A program made the position numbers and the translations under genes. Below, one piece after another: positions 17,832 to 28,400 of a stretch of DNA of 64,000 nucleotides (the first letter of the stretch is position 1; each line of letters begins with the position of its first letter). The notes beneath the pieces are model-generated. The model saw nothing but the letters and a program-made list of their open reading frames with translations. It made no database searches and was not told the DNA's origin. Origin of the DNA: Pandoraea anhela (lineage in GTDB: Bacteria > Pseudomonadota > Gammaproteobacteria > Burkholderiales > Burkholderiaceae); the NCBI RefSeq assembly GCF_902459655.1, contig NZ_CABPSB010000003.1:248001-312000 (forward strand). Reading direction: 5' to 3'.

Positions 17832-18857
17832 ATGGACATGGCAACGATGCAGCAATGGCAAACGACGGCACTGGGCGAAACCGCGCTGGAACTGACGCGC
17901 ACAGGGGTGCCCGAGCCCGGCCCGGGCGAAGTGCTCGTCAAGGTACGCGCGGTGTCGCTCAATTACCGCGACGCGCTGATGATCGATACCGGCATGGGCT
18001 TGCCGGTGACGTTCCCGTTCGTGCCCGGCTCGGACATGGCCGGCGAGGTCGTGGCGGTGGGCCAAGGGGTGACGCGCGTGGCGGTGGGCGAACGGGTCGT
18101 CAATACGTTCTGGGATCGCTGGATCGACGGCGAACAGGCGCCTGCGGGATTGAAGCTCTTCGGCGGAACGTTGCCGGGCGTGCTGCGTGAATATGCGGTG
18201 TTCGACGAAGCGTCGCTGGTTCGCGCACCGTCCACGCTGGGCGACGTCGCGGCGTCGACGCTGACCTGCGCCGGACTCACCGCATGGTTTGCGCTGTTCG
18301 GCACGGGACGCAAGCTCTCGGCGGACGAGACGGTATTGGTCATCGGTACCGGCGGGGTGGCGCTGTTCGCCGCGCAACTGGCGCTGGCCCATGGCGCCAG
18401 GGCAATAGTCGTGAGCGGCAGCGCCGGGAAGCTGGAGCGGGCGGCGGCGCTCGGCGCCACGCACGGTGTCCTGCGACGGGAAGGTTGGGCGGACGAGGTG
18501 CGCCGACGGACCGGCGGGCGGGGCGTCGAGCAGGTGCTGGAACTGGCGGGCGGGGACATGCGCGAGACGCTGGCGGCGCTCGCCCCGGGCGGCAAGGTGT
18601 CGGTCATCGGCACGCTGGGCGGGGATACCCTGCAAATTCCGGTCTATCCGATGTTGCTCAAGCGGGCGCATGTGCAGGGTATCGGCGTCGGGCACCGGCA
18701 GGGGCTGGAGGCGCTGACGGCCATGGTCGACCGGCACGGCATCGTCCCGCCGGTGGATGCGGTCTACGATTTCGCGGACTTCCCGCAGGCGTTGTCGCAC
18801 CTGCGCCGGGGGGCGTTCGGGAAGGTCGTGGTGCGAGTTTCCGGGCCGGTTGCCTAA
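17832..18857 (+). CDS. MDR-family alcohol dehydrogenase / quinone oxidoreductase-like
   Basis: 341 residues; ATGs at 17832 and 17838 are both possible, and the AGGGG spacing favours the second. Medium-chain dehydrogenase fold: GroES-like N-terminal part (VSLNYRDALMIDTG...VPGSDMAGEVVAVG) and Rossmann domain with VIGTGGVALFAAQLA near residue 172. Structural and catalytic zinc cysteines are missing, as in zeta-crystallin-type NADPH:quinone reductases, so a zinc-independent reductase is more likely than a classical alcohol dehydrogenase. It is controlled in all likelihood by the divergent LysR gene. Confidence 0.85.
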   Translation: MDMATMQQWQTTALGETALELTRTGVPEPGPGEVLVKVRAVSLNYRDALMIDTGMGLPVTFPFVPGSDMAGEVVAVGQGVTRVAVGERVVNTFWDRWIDGEQAPAGLKLFGGTLPGVLREYAVFDEASLVRAPSTLGDVAASTLTCAGLTAWFALFGTGRKLSADETVLVIGTGGVALFAAQLALAHGARAIVVSGSAGKLERAAALGATHGVLRREGWADEVRRRTGGRGVEQVLELAGGDMRETLAALAPGGKVSVIGTLGGDTLQIPVYPMLLKRAHVQGIGVGHRQGLEALTAMVDRHGIVPPVDAVYDFADFPQALSHLRRGAFGKVVVRVSGPVA

Positions 18858-18894
18858 CGTCTCAACCTCGCATAAACTGTCGTCGCCACAAACC

Positions 18895-19012
18895 CCGCGT
18901 GACTGGCGATTAGGGTGCACAGCCTTGTGTGCCCGAGGTGGAGCAACCCACCGGGAAGCGCCGGGGTCTTATTTGCCGTTCGCCTGGGCAGCCGTGATGG
19001 TTAGTGCTGCCC
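18895..19012 (+). ncRNA. ZTP (pfl) riboswitch upstream of glyA
   Basis: The two conserved blocks of the pfl/ZTP aptamer are present: GTGACTGGCG (18899-18908), then the GGTGG-AGCAA-CCCACC hairpin with CCGGGAAGCG (to 18960), and after a variable linker CCGTTCGCCTGGGCAG (18976-18991). The motif senses ZTP/ZMP, signals of 10-formyl-THF shortage, and in other bacteria precedes folate and purine genes including glyA. GGGCAGC (18986-18992), part of the conserved 3' block, can pair with GCTGCCC (19006-19012), giving a competing hairpin that may be the expression platform. No T-run follows, so the switch mechanism is open. Confidence 0.85.
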
Positions 19013-19094
19013 TGTCTATCGTCTTCCGAAGCACAAAGGAAGGCGCGCCGCAGCATCCCCTCCCGGAAAACCTGTTCAATTCAACGGAACCGCC

Positions 19095-20342
19095 ATGTTC
19101 GACAAATCGAAATCTACCGTTGCCTCCGTCGATCCCGACGTCTGGGCCGCGATTCAGAAGGAAAACCAGCGTCAGGAAGATCATATCGAACTGATCGCTT
19201 CGGAAAACTACACCAGCCCGGCCGTGATGGAAGCGCAGGGCTCGCAACTGACCAACAAGTATGCGGAAGGTTATCCGGGCAAGCGCTACTACGGCGGTTG
19301 CGAGTACGTCGACGTCGTCGAACAACTGGCGATCGACCGTGTGAAGGCGCTCTTCGGCGCGGAAGCCGCCAACGTGCAGCCGAACTCGGGTTCGCAGGCT
19401 AACCAGGGCGTGTATTTCGCCATGCTCAAGCCGGGCGACACGATCATGGGCATGAGCCTCGCGCACGGTGGTCACCTCACGCACGGCTCGCCGGTCAACA
19501 TGTCGGGCAAGTGGTTCAACGTGGTGAGCTACGGCCTGAACGAAGCCGAAGACATCGATTACGACGCCGCGCAGAAGCTGGCGGAGCAACACAAGCCGAA
19601 GATGATCGTGGCGGGCGCCTCGGCCTTCGCGCTGAAGATCGATTTCGAGCGCATGGCTCAGATTGCCAAGTCGGTCGGCGCGTATTTCATGGTCGACATG
19701 GCGCACTACGCCGGTCTCATCGCCGCGGGTGTGTACCCGAACCCGGTGCCGCACGCGGACTTCGTCACCACGACCACGCACAAGAGCCTGCGCGGCCCGC
19801 GCGGCGGCGTGATCCTGATGAAGGCTGAATTCGAGAAGGCCATCAACTCGGCGATCTTCCCGGGCATCCAGGGTGGCCCGCTCATGCACGTGATCGCCGG
19901 CAAGGCCGTCGCGTTCAAGGAAGCGGCATCGCCGGAATTCAAGGAATACCAGCAGCAAGTCGCGAAGAACGCGCGCGTGATGGCCGAAACGCTGGTCAAG
20001 CGTGGGCTGCGCATCGTGTCGGGCCGCACCGAATCGCACGTGATGCTGGTCGACCTGCGTGCCAAGAACATCACCGGTAAGGCCGCCGAAGCGGCACTGG
20101 GCGAAGCGCATATTACCGTCAACAAGAACGCCATTCCGAACGATCCGGAAAAGCCGTTCGTGACGAGCGGTGTGCGTCTGGGCTCGCCGGCCATGACCAC
20201 GCGTGGTTTCAAGGAAGCTGAAGCGGAGTTGGTCGGCAACCTGATCGCCGACGTGCTCGACAATCCGGAAGACGCTGAAAACCTGGCCCGCGTGCGCGCA
20301 CAAGTGGCCGAGTTGACCAAGCGTTTCCCGGTCTACGGCTAA
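19095..20342 (+). CDS. glyA: Serine hydroxymethyltransferase
   Basis: 415 residues, the usual bacterial length. This PLP enzyme interconverts serine and glycine and charges tetrahydrofolate with a one-carbon unit. The PLP-lysine motif is [15 protein letters not shown] near residue 230. The N-terminal [20 protein letters not shown] and [11 protein letters not shown] segments are diagnostic. The leader of over 200 bases holds a ZTP riboswitch, which links expression to one-carbon status. nrdR follows 18 bases later, the common betaproteobacterial order. Confidence 0.97.
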   Translation: MFDKSKSTVASVDPDVWAAIQKENQRQEDHIELIASENYTSPAVMEAQGSQLTNKYAEGYPGKRYYGGCEYVDVVEQLAIDRVKALFGAEAANVQPNSGSQANQGVYFAMLKPGDTIMGMSLAHGGHLTHGSPVNMSGKWFNVVSYGLNEAEDIDYDAAQKLAEQHKPKMIVAGASAFALKIDFERMAQIAKSVGAYFMVDMAHYAGLIAAGVYPNPVPHADFVTTTTHKSLRGPRGGVILMKAEFEKAINSAIFPGIQGGPLMHVIAGKAVAFKEAASPEFKEYQQQVAKNARVMAETLVKRGLRIVSGRTESHVMLVDLRAKNITGKAAEAALGEAHITVNKNAIPNDPEKPFVTSGVRLGSPAMTTRGFKEAEAELVGNLIADVLDNPEDAENLARVRAQVAELTKRFPVYG

Positions 20343-20360
20343 GCCGCAGGCGTCGCACGC

Positions 20361-20843
20361 ATGCGCTGCCCGTTCTGCCGGCACGACGACACGCAGGTCA
20401 TCGACTCGCGTGAAGCGGAAGACGGCGCTGCCATTCGGCGGCGCCGGAAATGCCCGTCGTGCGATAAGCGATTCACCACGTACGAGCGCGTCGAGCTCAC
20501 CATGCCGGCCGTCGTCAAAAAGGACGGTAGCCGCGCCGAGTACGATCGGGCGAAAGTCCGTGCCAGCATGCAACTGGCGATTCGCAAGCGCCCTGTCAGT
20601 GCCGAAGCGATGGATGCCGCCATTGCGCGCATCGAGTACAAGCTGCTGGCCGGCGCAGAGCGTGAAGTGATGAGCCAGCGCATCGGCGAATTGGTGATGC
20701 GCGAGTTGAAGCGGTTGGACAAGATTGCGTACATCCGCTTTGCATCGGTCTATCGCAGCTTCGAGGACATCGCAGAGTTTCGCGACGTGCTCGAAGAAAT
20801 CGACAGCACCGATATCAAACCCAAGCGCAAGCCCGGGGTGTGA
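20361..20843 (+). CDS. nrdR: Transcriptional repressor NrdR
   Basis: 160 residues. It represses ribonucleotide reductase genes in response to dATP/ATP. The N-terminal zinc ribbon is CPFC-x-CPSC (Cys3, Cys6, Cys31, Cys34), and [20 protein letters not shown] continues it. The ATP-cone domain follows from about residue 49 ([16 protein letters not shown]). Size and position after glyA are as in other Burkholderiales. It is co-transcribed with glyA and ends at a strong terminator. Confidence 0.97.
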   Translation: MRCPFCRHDDTQVIDSREAEDGAAIRRRRKCPSCDKRFTTYERVELTMPAVVKKDGSRAEYDRAKVRASMQLAIRKRPVSAEAMDAAIARIEYKLLAGAEREVMSQRIGELVMRELKRLDKIAYIRFASVYRSFEDIAEFRDVLEEIDSTDIKPKRKPGV

Positions 20844-20872
20844 GGCATGTGAACGGTTGAGCGCATGACGGA

Positions 20873-20910
20873 AAAAACCGTCGTACCTGAAAAGGTACGG
20901 CGGTTTTTTT
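20873..20910 (+). terminator. Terminator of glyA-nrdR
   Basis: AAACCGTCGTACC pairs with GGTACGGCGGTTT around the loop TGAAAA, with one G-T pair, and is followed by a T-run to 20910. Confidence 0.9.
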
Positions 20911-21146
20911 ATGGCCGCCCGGCGGGGGATCGGCACGGGTTCGTGACGAGCAGCGACGCGTCGGCGACGTGTAAAAAACGACGGTGGGATGCGCCTGAAA
21001 TCTCACCTTCAACCGTTGTATGCGCGCCTCATGCCGCATTCACTTTGGGGAAGGTGGGGGCGTGATTTCACGCGTTTTGGGAGTTTTCAAATTTTTATTT
21101 AAAAGAAAATACAAGAATCATCCCAATTTTAAAAATTGATGGAATT

Positions 21147-21206
21147 GTGGGGTAAGTACCAAAAATATTGAGAATGAATCTTTGGTTTTTGATTCGTGCC
21201 TAGAAT
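21147..21206 (+). promoter_or_regulatory. Upstream box and -10 of autotransporter 1
   Basis: In the AT-rich 384-base gap 20911-21294, GTGGGGTAAGTACCAAA (21147-21163) lies 54 bases before CCTAGAATTCGC, whose TAGAAT (21201-21206) resembles a -10 box. Both elements recur at the same spacing before autotransporter 2. No clear -35 box is present, which suggests activator-dependent transcription. Nothing else is seen in the gap. Confidence 0.55.
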
Positions 21207-21294
21207 TCGCAGCCTTGAAGTGGCGGGTATGCCGCTATCCGGGTGACGGCATCGTGTGGGGCCGTTTGTTGTGAATTCATCAGGGAACGATCGA

Positions 21295-24200
21295 ATGCAA
21301 GAGATGCATCTGACGTCGGATACGTTGCGGAAAACGAAGGTTTGCCTCGCCGTCGCAGCGGTTGTGGCGATGATGGCTGTGCCGTCGAGGGTTGTTGCCG
21401 AGCTGTCCGGGAATCAGGCGGGCTGGCTTGTCGAGCGAAATAAGATCGTTGATTCAATTCTTAAAGATAAAGAGCAGGAATATAAAAATAAATATGAGGC
21501 GTATTCCAACGCGAAACAGTTGGGCGCCACATATAAGTTAATTCTCGAGGAAAGTGATGCGGGCCTGCCGCTGGCGCGGCGAGTCGATAACATCAGGAAA
21601 CTGAGCAACAGCTTCGGCCATCTATTGGCGGAACATGAGACGAAGAGCGCAGGCAACGATCAATACCGCGCGAATGGCGGTATTACGCTCGCGGATCTGC
21701 GTCACATGAAATCGACGATGGACGCGGTGCTCGATGCGAGCGAAGACGGTCGTGAACAGGCGTTCGAAGCGATGCAGGCGACTTTCTCGGCGACGGCCAT
21801 TCCCCGGGCAGTCAAGACCGAGTATTGGCAGGCCGCTGAGGCCCTCAGGAAGGCCGAGAAGTCTGCCGAACGCTGGCTGGCATTGGAGACGGTGCAGGCG
21901 TTCAATGAACTCTCGCACACCTACGAACTGGTCGCACCGGCCGACGGCGCTCGGGACGGCGCGTCGACTTGGAACAACACGCACCTCGTCAGCGCGAAAA
22001 CGGGGGGTGCCCCCGACGTCGGGCACGCTCTGCTGGGGCGGAAAACCACGTTGGAAATCGGCGGCGAAGCGGGTTACACGTCGAAGGTACCGGCGGGTGA
22101 CGGCAACGGGGCGCTCGATGTCGGCACGATCCGCGCAGGCCAGCATGCCGATCATGACATCGCGCTGGCGGATGGCGCGCTGACGGTTCATCGCGGCATC
22201 GAAGGGACCGGAAAACTGACGATCCATGTCGGCACCGCCGGCGTACTCCATTTCAACGCCGGGGGCGTGGGCGTTGCCGACGAGTTCAAGACCTTGCGGC
22301 TGCGCGCCGGCGTGAGCGAAACCGACAACGAACCCCCGGGTGAAGACGACGGCTTGCACCTGCCGGGACCGGACAATCCTCTCGTGGGCGGCCGCATCGT
22401 TTTCGACGAAGGCACCAGCGCCGCACGCGCCAACCTCAGCGCGGCGCACGACGGGCAACTGCGTTTTCACGCCGGAGCCAACGCTGGCGACAGCCTTATC
22501 GACGTGCATTCGCGTGGCGAGGCGCATTTCTCCGGCGCCGACCTCGCGCGCGCGAAAATCGACGTTTTCGAGAACGGCGCCGTGCAGGCGAGTGCAGGCG
22601 CCCGCATGGGGCAGTCGAGACTGGTGAACCGGGGGCAGGTGGTGATCCGGGATTCGTTCGCCGATGGCGCCGACATCGAGAATCTGACGCAGGGGGCATT
22701 GATGATATCGAAAACGCGGCTCGACAACATGGATCTGACGAATGTCGGGGCCGCCTCCATCAGTGCGTCGCGTGGCGGCAATGCCCGGGTCGACAACGTG
22801 AGGGACGCTCGTCTCGTGATCGGCGACAGCGAACTCGAACGACTGCGACTGCGTAACGCCGGTACGGCCAGCATGACGGGAACGACCACGGCGCACGACG
22901 CATCGATCGAGCTGGCCGGCGGCTCGCTCGACATCTCTGGGATCGCCCCGGCAACGCAAGCGGGTGGGCACACGGGCGCAGCGCTGGGTATCGGGACATT
23001 GACCGGCGAGGGCGACATCGTCACGGGCGAGACCGTGCTGATGCTTGGCGCACTGGGCCGTGACGACGCGTTCGGCGGTCGGATCATGGCCCGGCAGGAC
23101 GGGCCGGCAGGCGACGAAACGGCACGGTTGTCGATGCCCGGGGGCATTGCCCCGGAGACCGGCACGCACACGCTGCCGATCACGCCACCCGGCGCACATG
23201 TCGTCAAGGTGGGTGCCGGCAACCTGACGCTCTCCGGCGATCAGCGCGGCATCGCCAACCTGCGCGTGGACGACGGTCGAGTGACGGCGGCGCATGCGCA
23301 GGCCCTCGGCACAGGCAACGTGAGCGTCGGGCCGCACGCCACGCTGGCGCTCGCGCAGGACGTCGCAGGCGTCAGACATATCGATAACGCGGGGAAGATC
23401 GATCTCAGCGCCCATCGCTTGTCGGTCGAGCGCTACGCCTCGCGGGGCGACAAGGCGCAGATCACCGCGAAAGCTGTCAGGGACGGGGAGCACATCGCTC
23501 GCGGCACGATTCACGTCGAAAAGGACGGCGATTTCCGAAATACCACGATCTCCCTGATTCCCGACGCCGGCGTGGCGTTGAAGGATCTGGTCGACCAAAA
23601 GCTTCAGGTCGTCACGCACGACGACGGCGCGACGGTCGAGATGGGGGAGGTCGTCTATGGAAGCATCCGGACCGATGTCGATGAGGAGACGCCCGCCGAT
23701 CCGGAGATGGACGACGACAATCCGGGGGAGCCGAATCCCGGCGACAACCGGCTGGGCAACGACAAGCCGTACGGTCCGGCCGAGGGCGGTGGGACGGTCA
23801 CTATTACCCAGGACAGCAAGGTCGGCTTCCTTGCTCGCGACGCAGCGTATGGGAGCAACGAGCGTGCAGTGCTGACCTCGATCGACGGCATCAGCGTCGG
23901 CGATATCGCGTCACGCCGCATCGGGGGCGCGGTGCTCGACAACGTCGCGACCCTGATCGCCGGCTCGGCGGAGCAGCGTCAGGCGGCGCGCATGCTCTCG
24001 GGCGAATCGCTTGTTAACAACGCCTATGCGGCACAAGGTGCGGCAACGCGCTTCCAGCGTAATCTCCAGGCCCGCACGTTGGCCGGCGGCACGATGCTCG
24101 ATGACAAGGCGACCGGCGGGGCAGCGTCCGGCGATCACGGTATCGCCGGGTGGGCCTCGTTCGATGGCGGCAAGTCGACGCAGCGCGACGAAGCGGTGTC

Positions 24201-24978
24201 CTTCGACGTGCAAGGGGTGAACGGCGCCATCGGCGTGGACAAGCGTCTGGGCGACGACACGCGGCTCGGTGCCGCCTTCGGTCTGGGCAATCAGACGTCG
24301 AGCGCCGGGCGGACGTCGGGCGAATCGAAAATCGACAGCGTCAGCGTAGGGCTGTACGGTTCGCACCTGAACGACGCGAATCTGTTCGTGAACGGCGGCG
24401 TGTCGTACACCCATCACAGCGTCGCGACGGACCGAACGGTAGCCGCAGGCGAGGCGTCGGCGCGTTTGTCGGGCAAGACCCGAGGCAACACGTTCGGCGC
24501 GTTCGGCGAAGTCGGCCAGCGTTTCGACGTGGCGGGTTTTCACGTCGATCCGTCGGTAGGCGTGCGTATCGCGTCGTCCCGTCTGGCCGCGTTCGACGAA
24601 ACGAACCGCGACGGTGGGGCCGGCCACGACGGGCTCAAGGTCGGCGCGCAGTCGCAGACGTCGGCGCGCGGCGTGCTGGGTGTGCGCTTCTCGCGCGACG
24701 TGTTCCATTTCGATGGCGGCAAGGCGACTCCGTCGCTGCGCCTCGCCTACGAGCACGAGTTCGGCAATACGCAGAGCCAGCTTGCGAACACGATCTACGG
24801 CGCGCCGCGCGCCTTCAACGTGATGGGGCCGAAGCTGGGCCGCGATGTCTTCACGGCAGATCTCGGCGTGGATCTGCGCATCAGGACGCGGCTCGATGTG
24901 CACGTGGGCGCGAACGTCGGCGTGCGCAAGGGCGAGAACGCGCTCGCCGGGAGCATTGCGGCGAAGTACCGCTTCTAA
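21295..24978 (+). CDS. Autotransporter (type Va), large
   Basis: 1227 residues from the ATG at 21295 with GGGAA upstream; a GTG 39 bases earlier is in frame but less convincing. Signal peptide: hydrophobic KVCLAVAAVVAMMAVPSRVVA, with cleavage about residue 36. Residues about 40-210 are helical and charged. Residues about 250-800 are a repetitive passenger predicted as beta-helix, with the GAGNLTLSGDQ and ALGTGNVSV motifs of passenger-associated repeats. An Asp/Pro/Gly-rich linker lies near 800-840, and a C-terminal autotransporter barrel of about 270 residues ends in KYRF with terminal Phe. It is surface-exposed or secreted; adhesion or immune evasion is possible but not shown. It is a paralogue of the next gene. 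Confidence 0.9.
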   Translation: MQEMHLTSDTLRKTKVCLAVAAVVAMMAVPSRVVAELSGNQAGWLVERNKIVDSILKDKEQEYKNKYEAYSNAKQLGATYKLILEESDAGLPLARRVDNIRKLSNSFGHLLAEHETKSAGNDQYRANGGITLADLRHMKSTMDAVLDASEDGREQAFEAMQATFSATAIPRAVKTEYWQAAEALRKAEKSAERWLALETVQAFNELSHTYELVAPADGARDGASTWNNTHLVSAKTGGAPDVGHALLGRKTTLEIGGEAGYTSKVPAGDGNGALDVGTIRAGQHADHDIALADGALTVHRGIEGTGKLTIHVGTAGVLHFNAGGVGVADEFKTLRLRAGVSETDNEPPGEDDGLHLPGPDNPLVGGRIVFDEGTSAARANLSAAHDGQLRFHAGANAGDSLIDVHSRGEAHFSGADLARAKIDVFENGAVQASAGARMGQSRLVNRGQVVIRDSFADGADIENLTQGALMISKTRLDNMDLTNVGAASISASRGGNARVDNVRDARLVIGDSELERLRLRNAGTASMTGTTTAHDASIELAGGSLDISGIAPATQAGGHTGAALGIGTLTGEGDIVTGETVLMLGALGRDDAFGGRIMARQDGPAGDETARLSMPGGIAPETGTHTLPITPPGAHVVKVGAGNLTLSGDQRGIANLRVDDGRVTAAHAQALGTGNVSVGPHATLALAQDVAGVRHIDNAGKIDLSAHRLSVERYASRGDKAQITAKAVRDGEHIARGTIHVEKDGDFRNTTISLIPDAGVALKDLVDQKLQVVTHDDGATVEMGEVVYGSIRTDVDEETPADPEMDDDNPGEPNPGDNRLGNDKPYGPAEGGGTVTITQDSKVGFLARDAAYGSNERAVLTSIDGISVGDIASRRIGGAVLDNVATLIAGSAEQRQAARMLSGESLVNNAYAAQGAATRFQRNLQARTLAGGTMLDDKATGGAASGDHGIAGWASFDGGKSTQRDEAVSFDVQGVNGAIGVDKRLGDDTRLGAAFGLGNQTSSAGRTSGESKIDSVSVGLYGSHLNDANLFVNGGVSYTHHSVATDRTVAAGEASARLSGKTRGNTFGAFGEVGQRFDVAGFHVDPSVGVRIASSRLAAFDETNRDGGAGHDGLKVGAQSQTSARGVLGVRFSRDVFHFDGGKATPSLRLAYEHEFGNTQSQLANTIYGAPRAFNVMGPKLGRDVFTADLGVDLRIRTRLDVHVGANVGVRKGENALAGSIAAKYRF

Positions 24979-25041
24979 GCGCCACCGGGCCGTCTTTTGA
25001 GGCAGCAAGGCCCGCGAGCTTCATCTGCGTGCGGGACCCGA

Positions 25042-25078
25042 ACCCGTCGCGTCCGAAAAGGACACGGCGGGTTTTTTA
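25042..25078 (+). terminator. Terminator of autotransporter 1
   Basis: ACCCGTCGCGTCC pairs with GGACACGGCGGGT around GAAA, with G-T pairs, followed by six T. It sits about 65 bases after the stop, so the two autotransporters are separate transcription units. Confidence 0.88.
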
Positions 25079-25255
25079 TGCAAAAAACGCACGGAGGAAA
25101 TGTCGCAATTTTTGTCCGGAACACGTGGGAAGAAGGCGTCGCCCGTTGATGAATTTGGGATGGGTGAATATTGATTCGATGTGGCGATGAGCGATTTGTT
25201 AAAAGCAAAAACAATTCGTTTGGGATTCGTCGCTTATTTAACAAATTTTCTGTTC

Positions 25256-25316
25256 GTGGGTTAAGTATCAAACCGATCTGATATCAAGTCGATTCGGATG
25301 GATCGACTCCTAGAAT
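25256..25316 (+). promoter_or_regulatory. Upstream box and -10 of autotransporter 2
   Basis: GTGGGTTAAGTATCAAA (25256-25272) lies 55 bases before TAGAAT (25311-25316) in the context CTCCTAGAATTTGC. Both blocks match those before autotransporter 1. The remaining 24979-25405 gap holds the terminator and AT-rich sequence, with no gene seen. Confidence 0.55.
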
Positions 25317-25405
25317 TTGCCAGAACGATGGCGGCCATCAAGCCACTGTCTGAAGCGTGATGAGGGAAATCATCATTTGAGGCGAATTGAAAAAGGAGTT
25401 GTCCG

Positions 25406-28400
25406 ATGCGAGGAAATCGTCCGAAGTCTAGTGCGCTGTGTCAGACAAGAATGTGTGCGGTCATGGTTGCGGTAGTTGCCGTCATGGGGGCATCTCCGGG
25501 GGCATCGGCGGCAGATGTTCAGTCGAGCGGGTTGGAAACCAGGGCGCAGAGATTGAAGGCGCTTGATCCGATTGTCAGATATGCGAATAACGAGGAGCGG
25601 CAGAAATCCGAAGAACATGCGAAAAACATGTCGTTGATAGAATCGGAAATTCCGATTCACAATATTTTATCTAACATCAAGGATGAGAAAGCCCTTCGCG
25701 AAGCGTTGGGAAAGCAGGTGAGCGAGGTTGAAAAGGCTATCGATGTCGTGAAAAAAAGAATAGATGAGGGAAAGCAGTTGCCAAAAGATACGGAGCTGTT
25801 GAAAGATCTCGATAGTCTGAAAGTCAAGGTGGAGAATTTGCAGGGAAGTGCAACGCCATTATCGGGTTCGGATCGGAAAGATCTGGAAGATTATTTGAAA
25901 AATGGTGTTGATCAGTTTCAAAAATCCCTCGGGGCCCTGGTCGAAGCGAAAAAGCAGGCCGAACTCGTCAATTACAAGTTGCAACGTTGGCAAGACGCAC
26001 GTGACGAAAAGGCGGCGAGTGAGCTCAGCACGACAACAGAGCTGAATGCGGCTGCCGATGGTGTCGAGGTGGTGGACGACAATCGGTATGTGACGTGGAA
26101 TGACAAGAACCAGATCAACTTCATGTCGGATGCCGCGCCGGCCGACGGCCAGTCGCTCGATGCCCAATCGATTCTCGAACTGTCGGATCGTTCGGGGAAA
26201 TTGTCCGATGCGATATACGGGGCGACCGATCGAAAGCGTGATATCGGCACCCTTCGCGCGACCAAAGACGCGGATCACACCGTGCGTGTCGATGAGGGCA
26301 CGCTTTCCGTGCATCAGGGGATCGATGGCGACGGTAAGTTGGCGATCAATGTCGGCACCAAGGGGAGGCTCAAGTTCATGGCGGGTCAGGGTGTCTCGGA
26401 CGACGCACGAAATGTGAGTCTTAATGCCGGACAGTCGGCCGGACAGTCGGCCGGCCAGGCACCGGGGGACCCGGGCGGTACCATCGATTTCTTCAAGGGA
26501 ACCAGCGCGGGGGCGGCGAAGTTCCAGATTCACGAGAGTGGCGCACTCACCTTCCACCCGGAGTCGACCGGTGGGCACAGCGTGATTCAAGTGGACCAAG
26601 GCGGATTCGTGGGATTCGACAGTGCGAATGCAGCCGACGCCACGATCACGAACAGCGGCATTGCGGTTTTCCGAAAAGCCAAAGGCGGGGCCGGGGTGAT
26701 CGAAAATCAGGCGGGCGGTCAGTTGCTCGTCGTGGACAGCGATCTGGAAACGCGCCAGATCATCAACGCAGGCCTCGCCAATCTTGCGGGAACGACAACC
26801 GCAGATGCCGCAGCGATCACTCTGCAGAACGGCACGCTCAGTCTGGCCGACGTCAAACAGTCGCCGGGAGACGACCCGGCGCCCGCAACCTCCGCAACCT
26901 CCGTGACAATCGGCGCGTTATCGGGCAGCGGCCATGTGGTCACGAGCGGCAAGACACTCAAACTCGGTGCGCTTGGCAAGCACGATGTCTTCAGCGGAGA
27001 CATCGTCAAGCTCGACACCGACAAGCAGGGCGCCATCGTCAGCAAAGTCGGCACAGGTAATCTCACCTTCAGCGGGGACCAAAGCGCCATCTCCACGCTG
27101 AATGTCGAGAGCGGCACGCTGACCGCGGCGCATCGCAATGCCCTCGGCACCGGCTTGCTGACGCTCTCCGAGCCGGGGGTCATCGCGCTGGCGAACGATG
27201 TCTACGGCGTCAAGACATTCGAAAACGCGGGGACGCTCCACCTCCACGGTTACAAACTGGTCATCGACTCCTATGCGTCGATGGGCGACAAAGCGAAAAT
27301 CGAGTCGGATGCGAAAAAGGACCCGCAAGGAATTCATCGCGGCACCCTCGAAGTCAACAAGGACGGCGACTTCACGAAGACGAAGATCGTGCTGCGTCCC
27401 GTCGACACTTCCGTGACGCCCGAGGAGTTGTACGAGAAGAAAGTGCAGGTCGTCGTGCCCGGCCCCAATGCCAAGGTGAAACTCGGTGAGGTCGATTACG
27501 GCAGTATTCCGACCAAGCCCGACGATACCGGTGGCGACGACGGTTCGGTCATCATCGATCCCGATAAGGGGATTGCCTTTCTCGATCCCAACGCGCCGTA
27601 TTCTGGCAACGAGCAGGGCTTGCTGGGGTCCCTGCAAGGCGTGACGCTGGCCGATATCGTTTCGGGCCGTGTCGGGGGCAGCGTTCTCGGCCAGATGGTT
27701 TTGCTGCCCGCAGGGTCGGCCGAGCAGCGCCGCGCGGCGCGCATGCTTTCCGGCGAATCGCTCGCGAACAACGCGACAGCCGCCTACAGTGCCGCCGACG
27801 CGTTTCGCAGCAGTATGCAGACCCGTATGCTCGCCGGCGGCTCGATGCCCGATTGCAATACGTCCAGGGGGCAGCGTGCCGATGAAAACGGCACAGCCGT
27901 CTGGGGGGCGTTCAAAGGCACGGGCGCGACACAGGAGAACAGCGATATGGCCTTTTCCACGAAGGGTATCGACGGCGCATTCGGCGTCGACAGACGCCTG
28001 AACCGCAACGCGCTCGTCGGCGCGTCGTTCGGCCTGGGCACGCGTTCCTCGGTCGCCGGCGACCTGCCCGGTTCGTCCGACGTCAGAAGTGCGAGCGTCG
28101 GGATTTACGGCTCGTACCTGAGCGATACGCGCTGGTTCGCCAACGGCGGTGTGTTCTTCACGAACCACAATGTGTCGACCGAGCGCACCGTCGCGGCCCG
28201 CGACGTGTCGGCACGTGTCTCGGGCAGGACCGGTGGCCGCACGCTGGGCTTTTTCGGTGAAGTCGGCCAGCGCGTACTCGCCGGTGGAATGAACGTCGAT
28301 CCTTTCCTCGGCATGCGAATCGCAACGACGCGTCTGAACGGTTACGACGAGACGGATCGCGACCCCGCACAAGGCAACAACGGGCTGCACGTCGGCCCGC

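Noticed and set aside
16779-18920. A 713-codon open frame on the minus strand as one long protein
   Set aside because: Only the part below 17711 encodes a LysR fold. The rest is antisense to the dehydrogenase gene, is arginine/histidine-rich and has no family resemblance; high GC opens such shadow frames.
18969-20936. A 655-codon minus-strand frame antisense to glyA and nrdR
   Set aside because: It mirrors two well conserved genes codon for codon, has odd His/Arg/Asp composition and no ribosome site.
21195-21212. HrpB-type TTCG-N16-TTCG box before autotransporter 1
   Set aside because: The two TTCG motifs are only nine bases apart and the pattern is not kept in the second copy.
21622-23619. 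A 665-codon minus-strand frame inside autotransporter 1
   Set aside because: Antisense shadow of the repetitive passenger; the plus-strand product has signal peptide, repeats and barrel.
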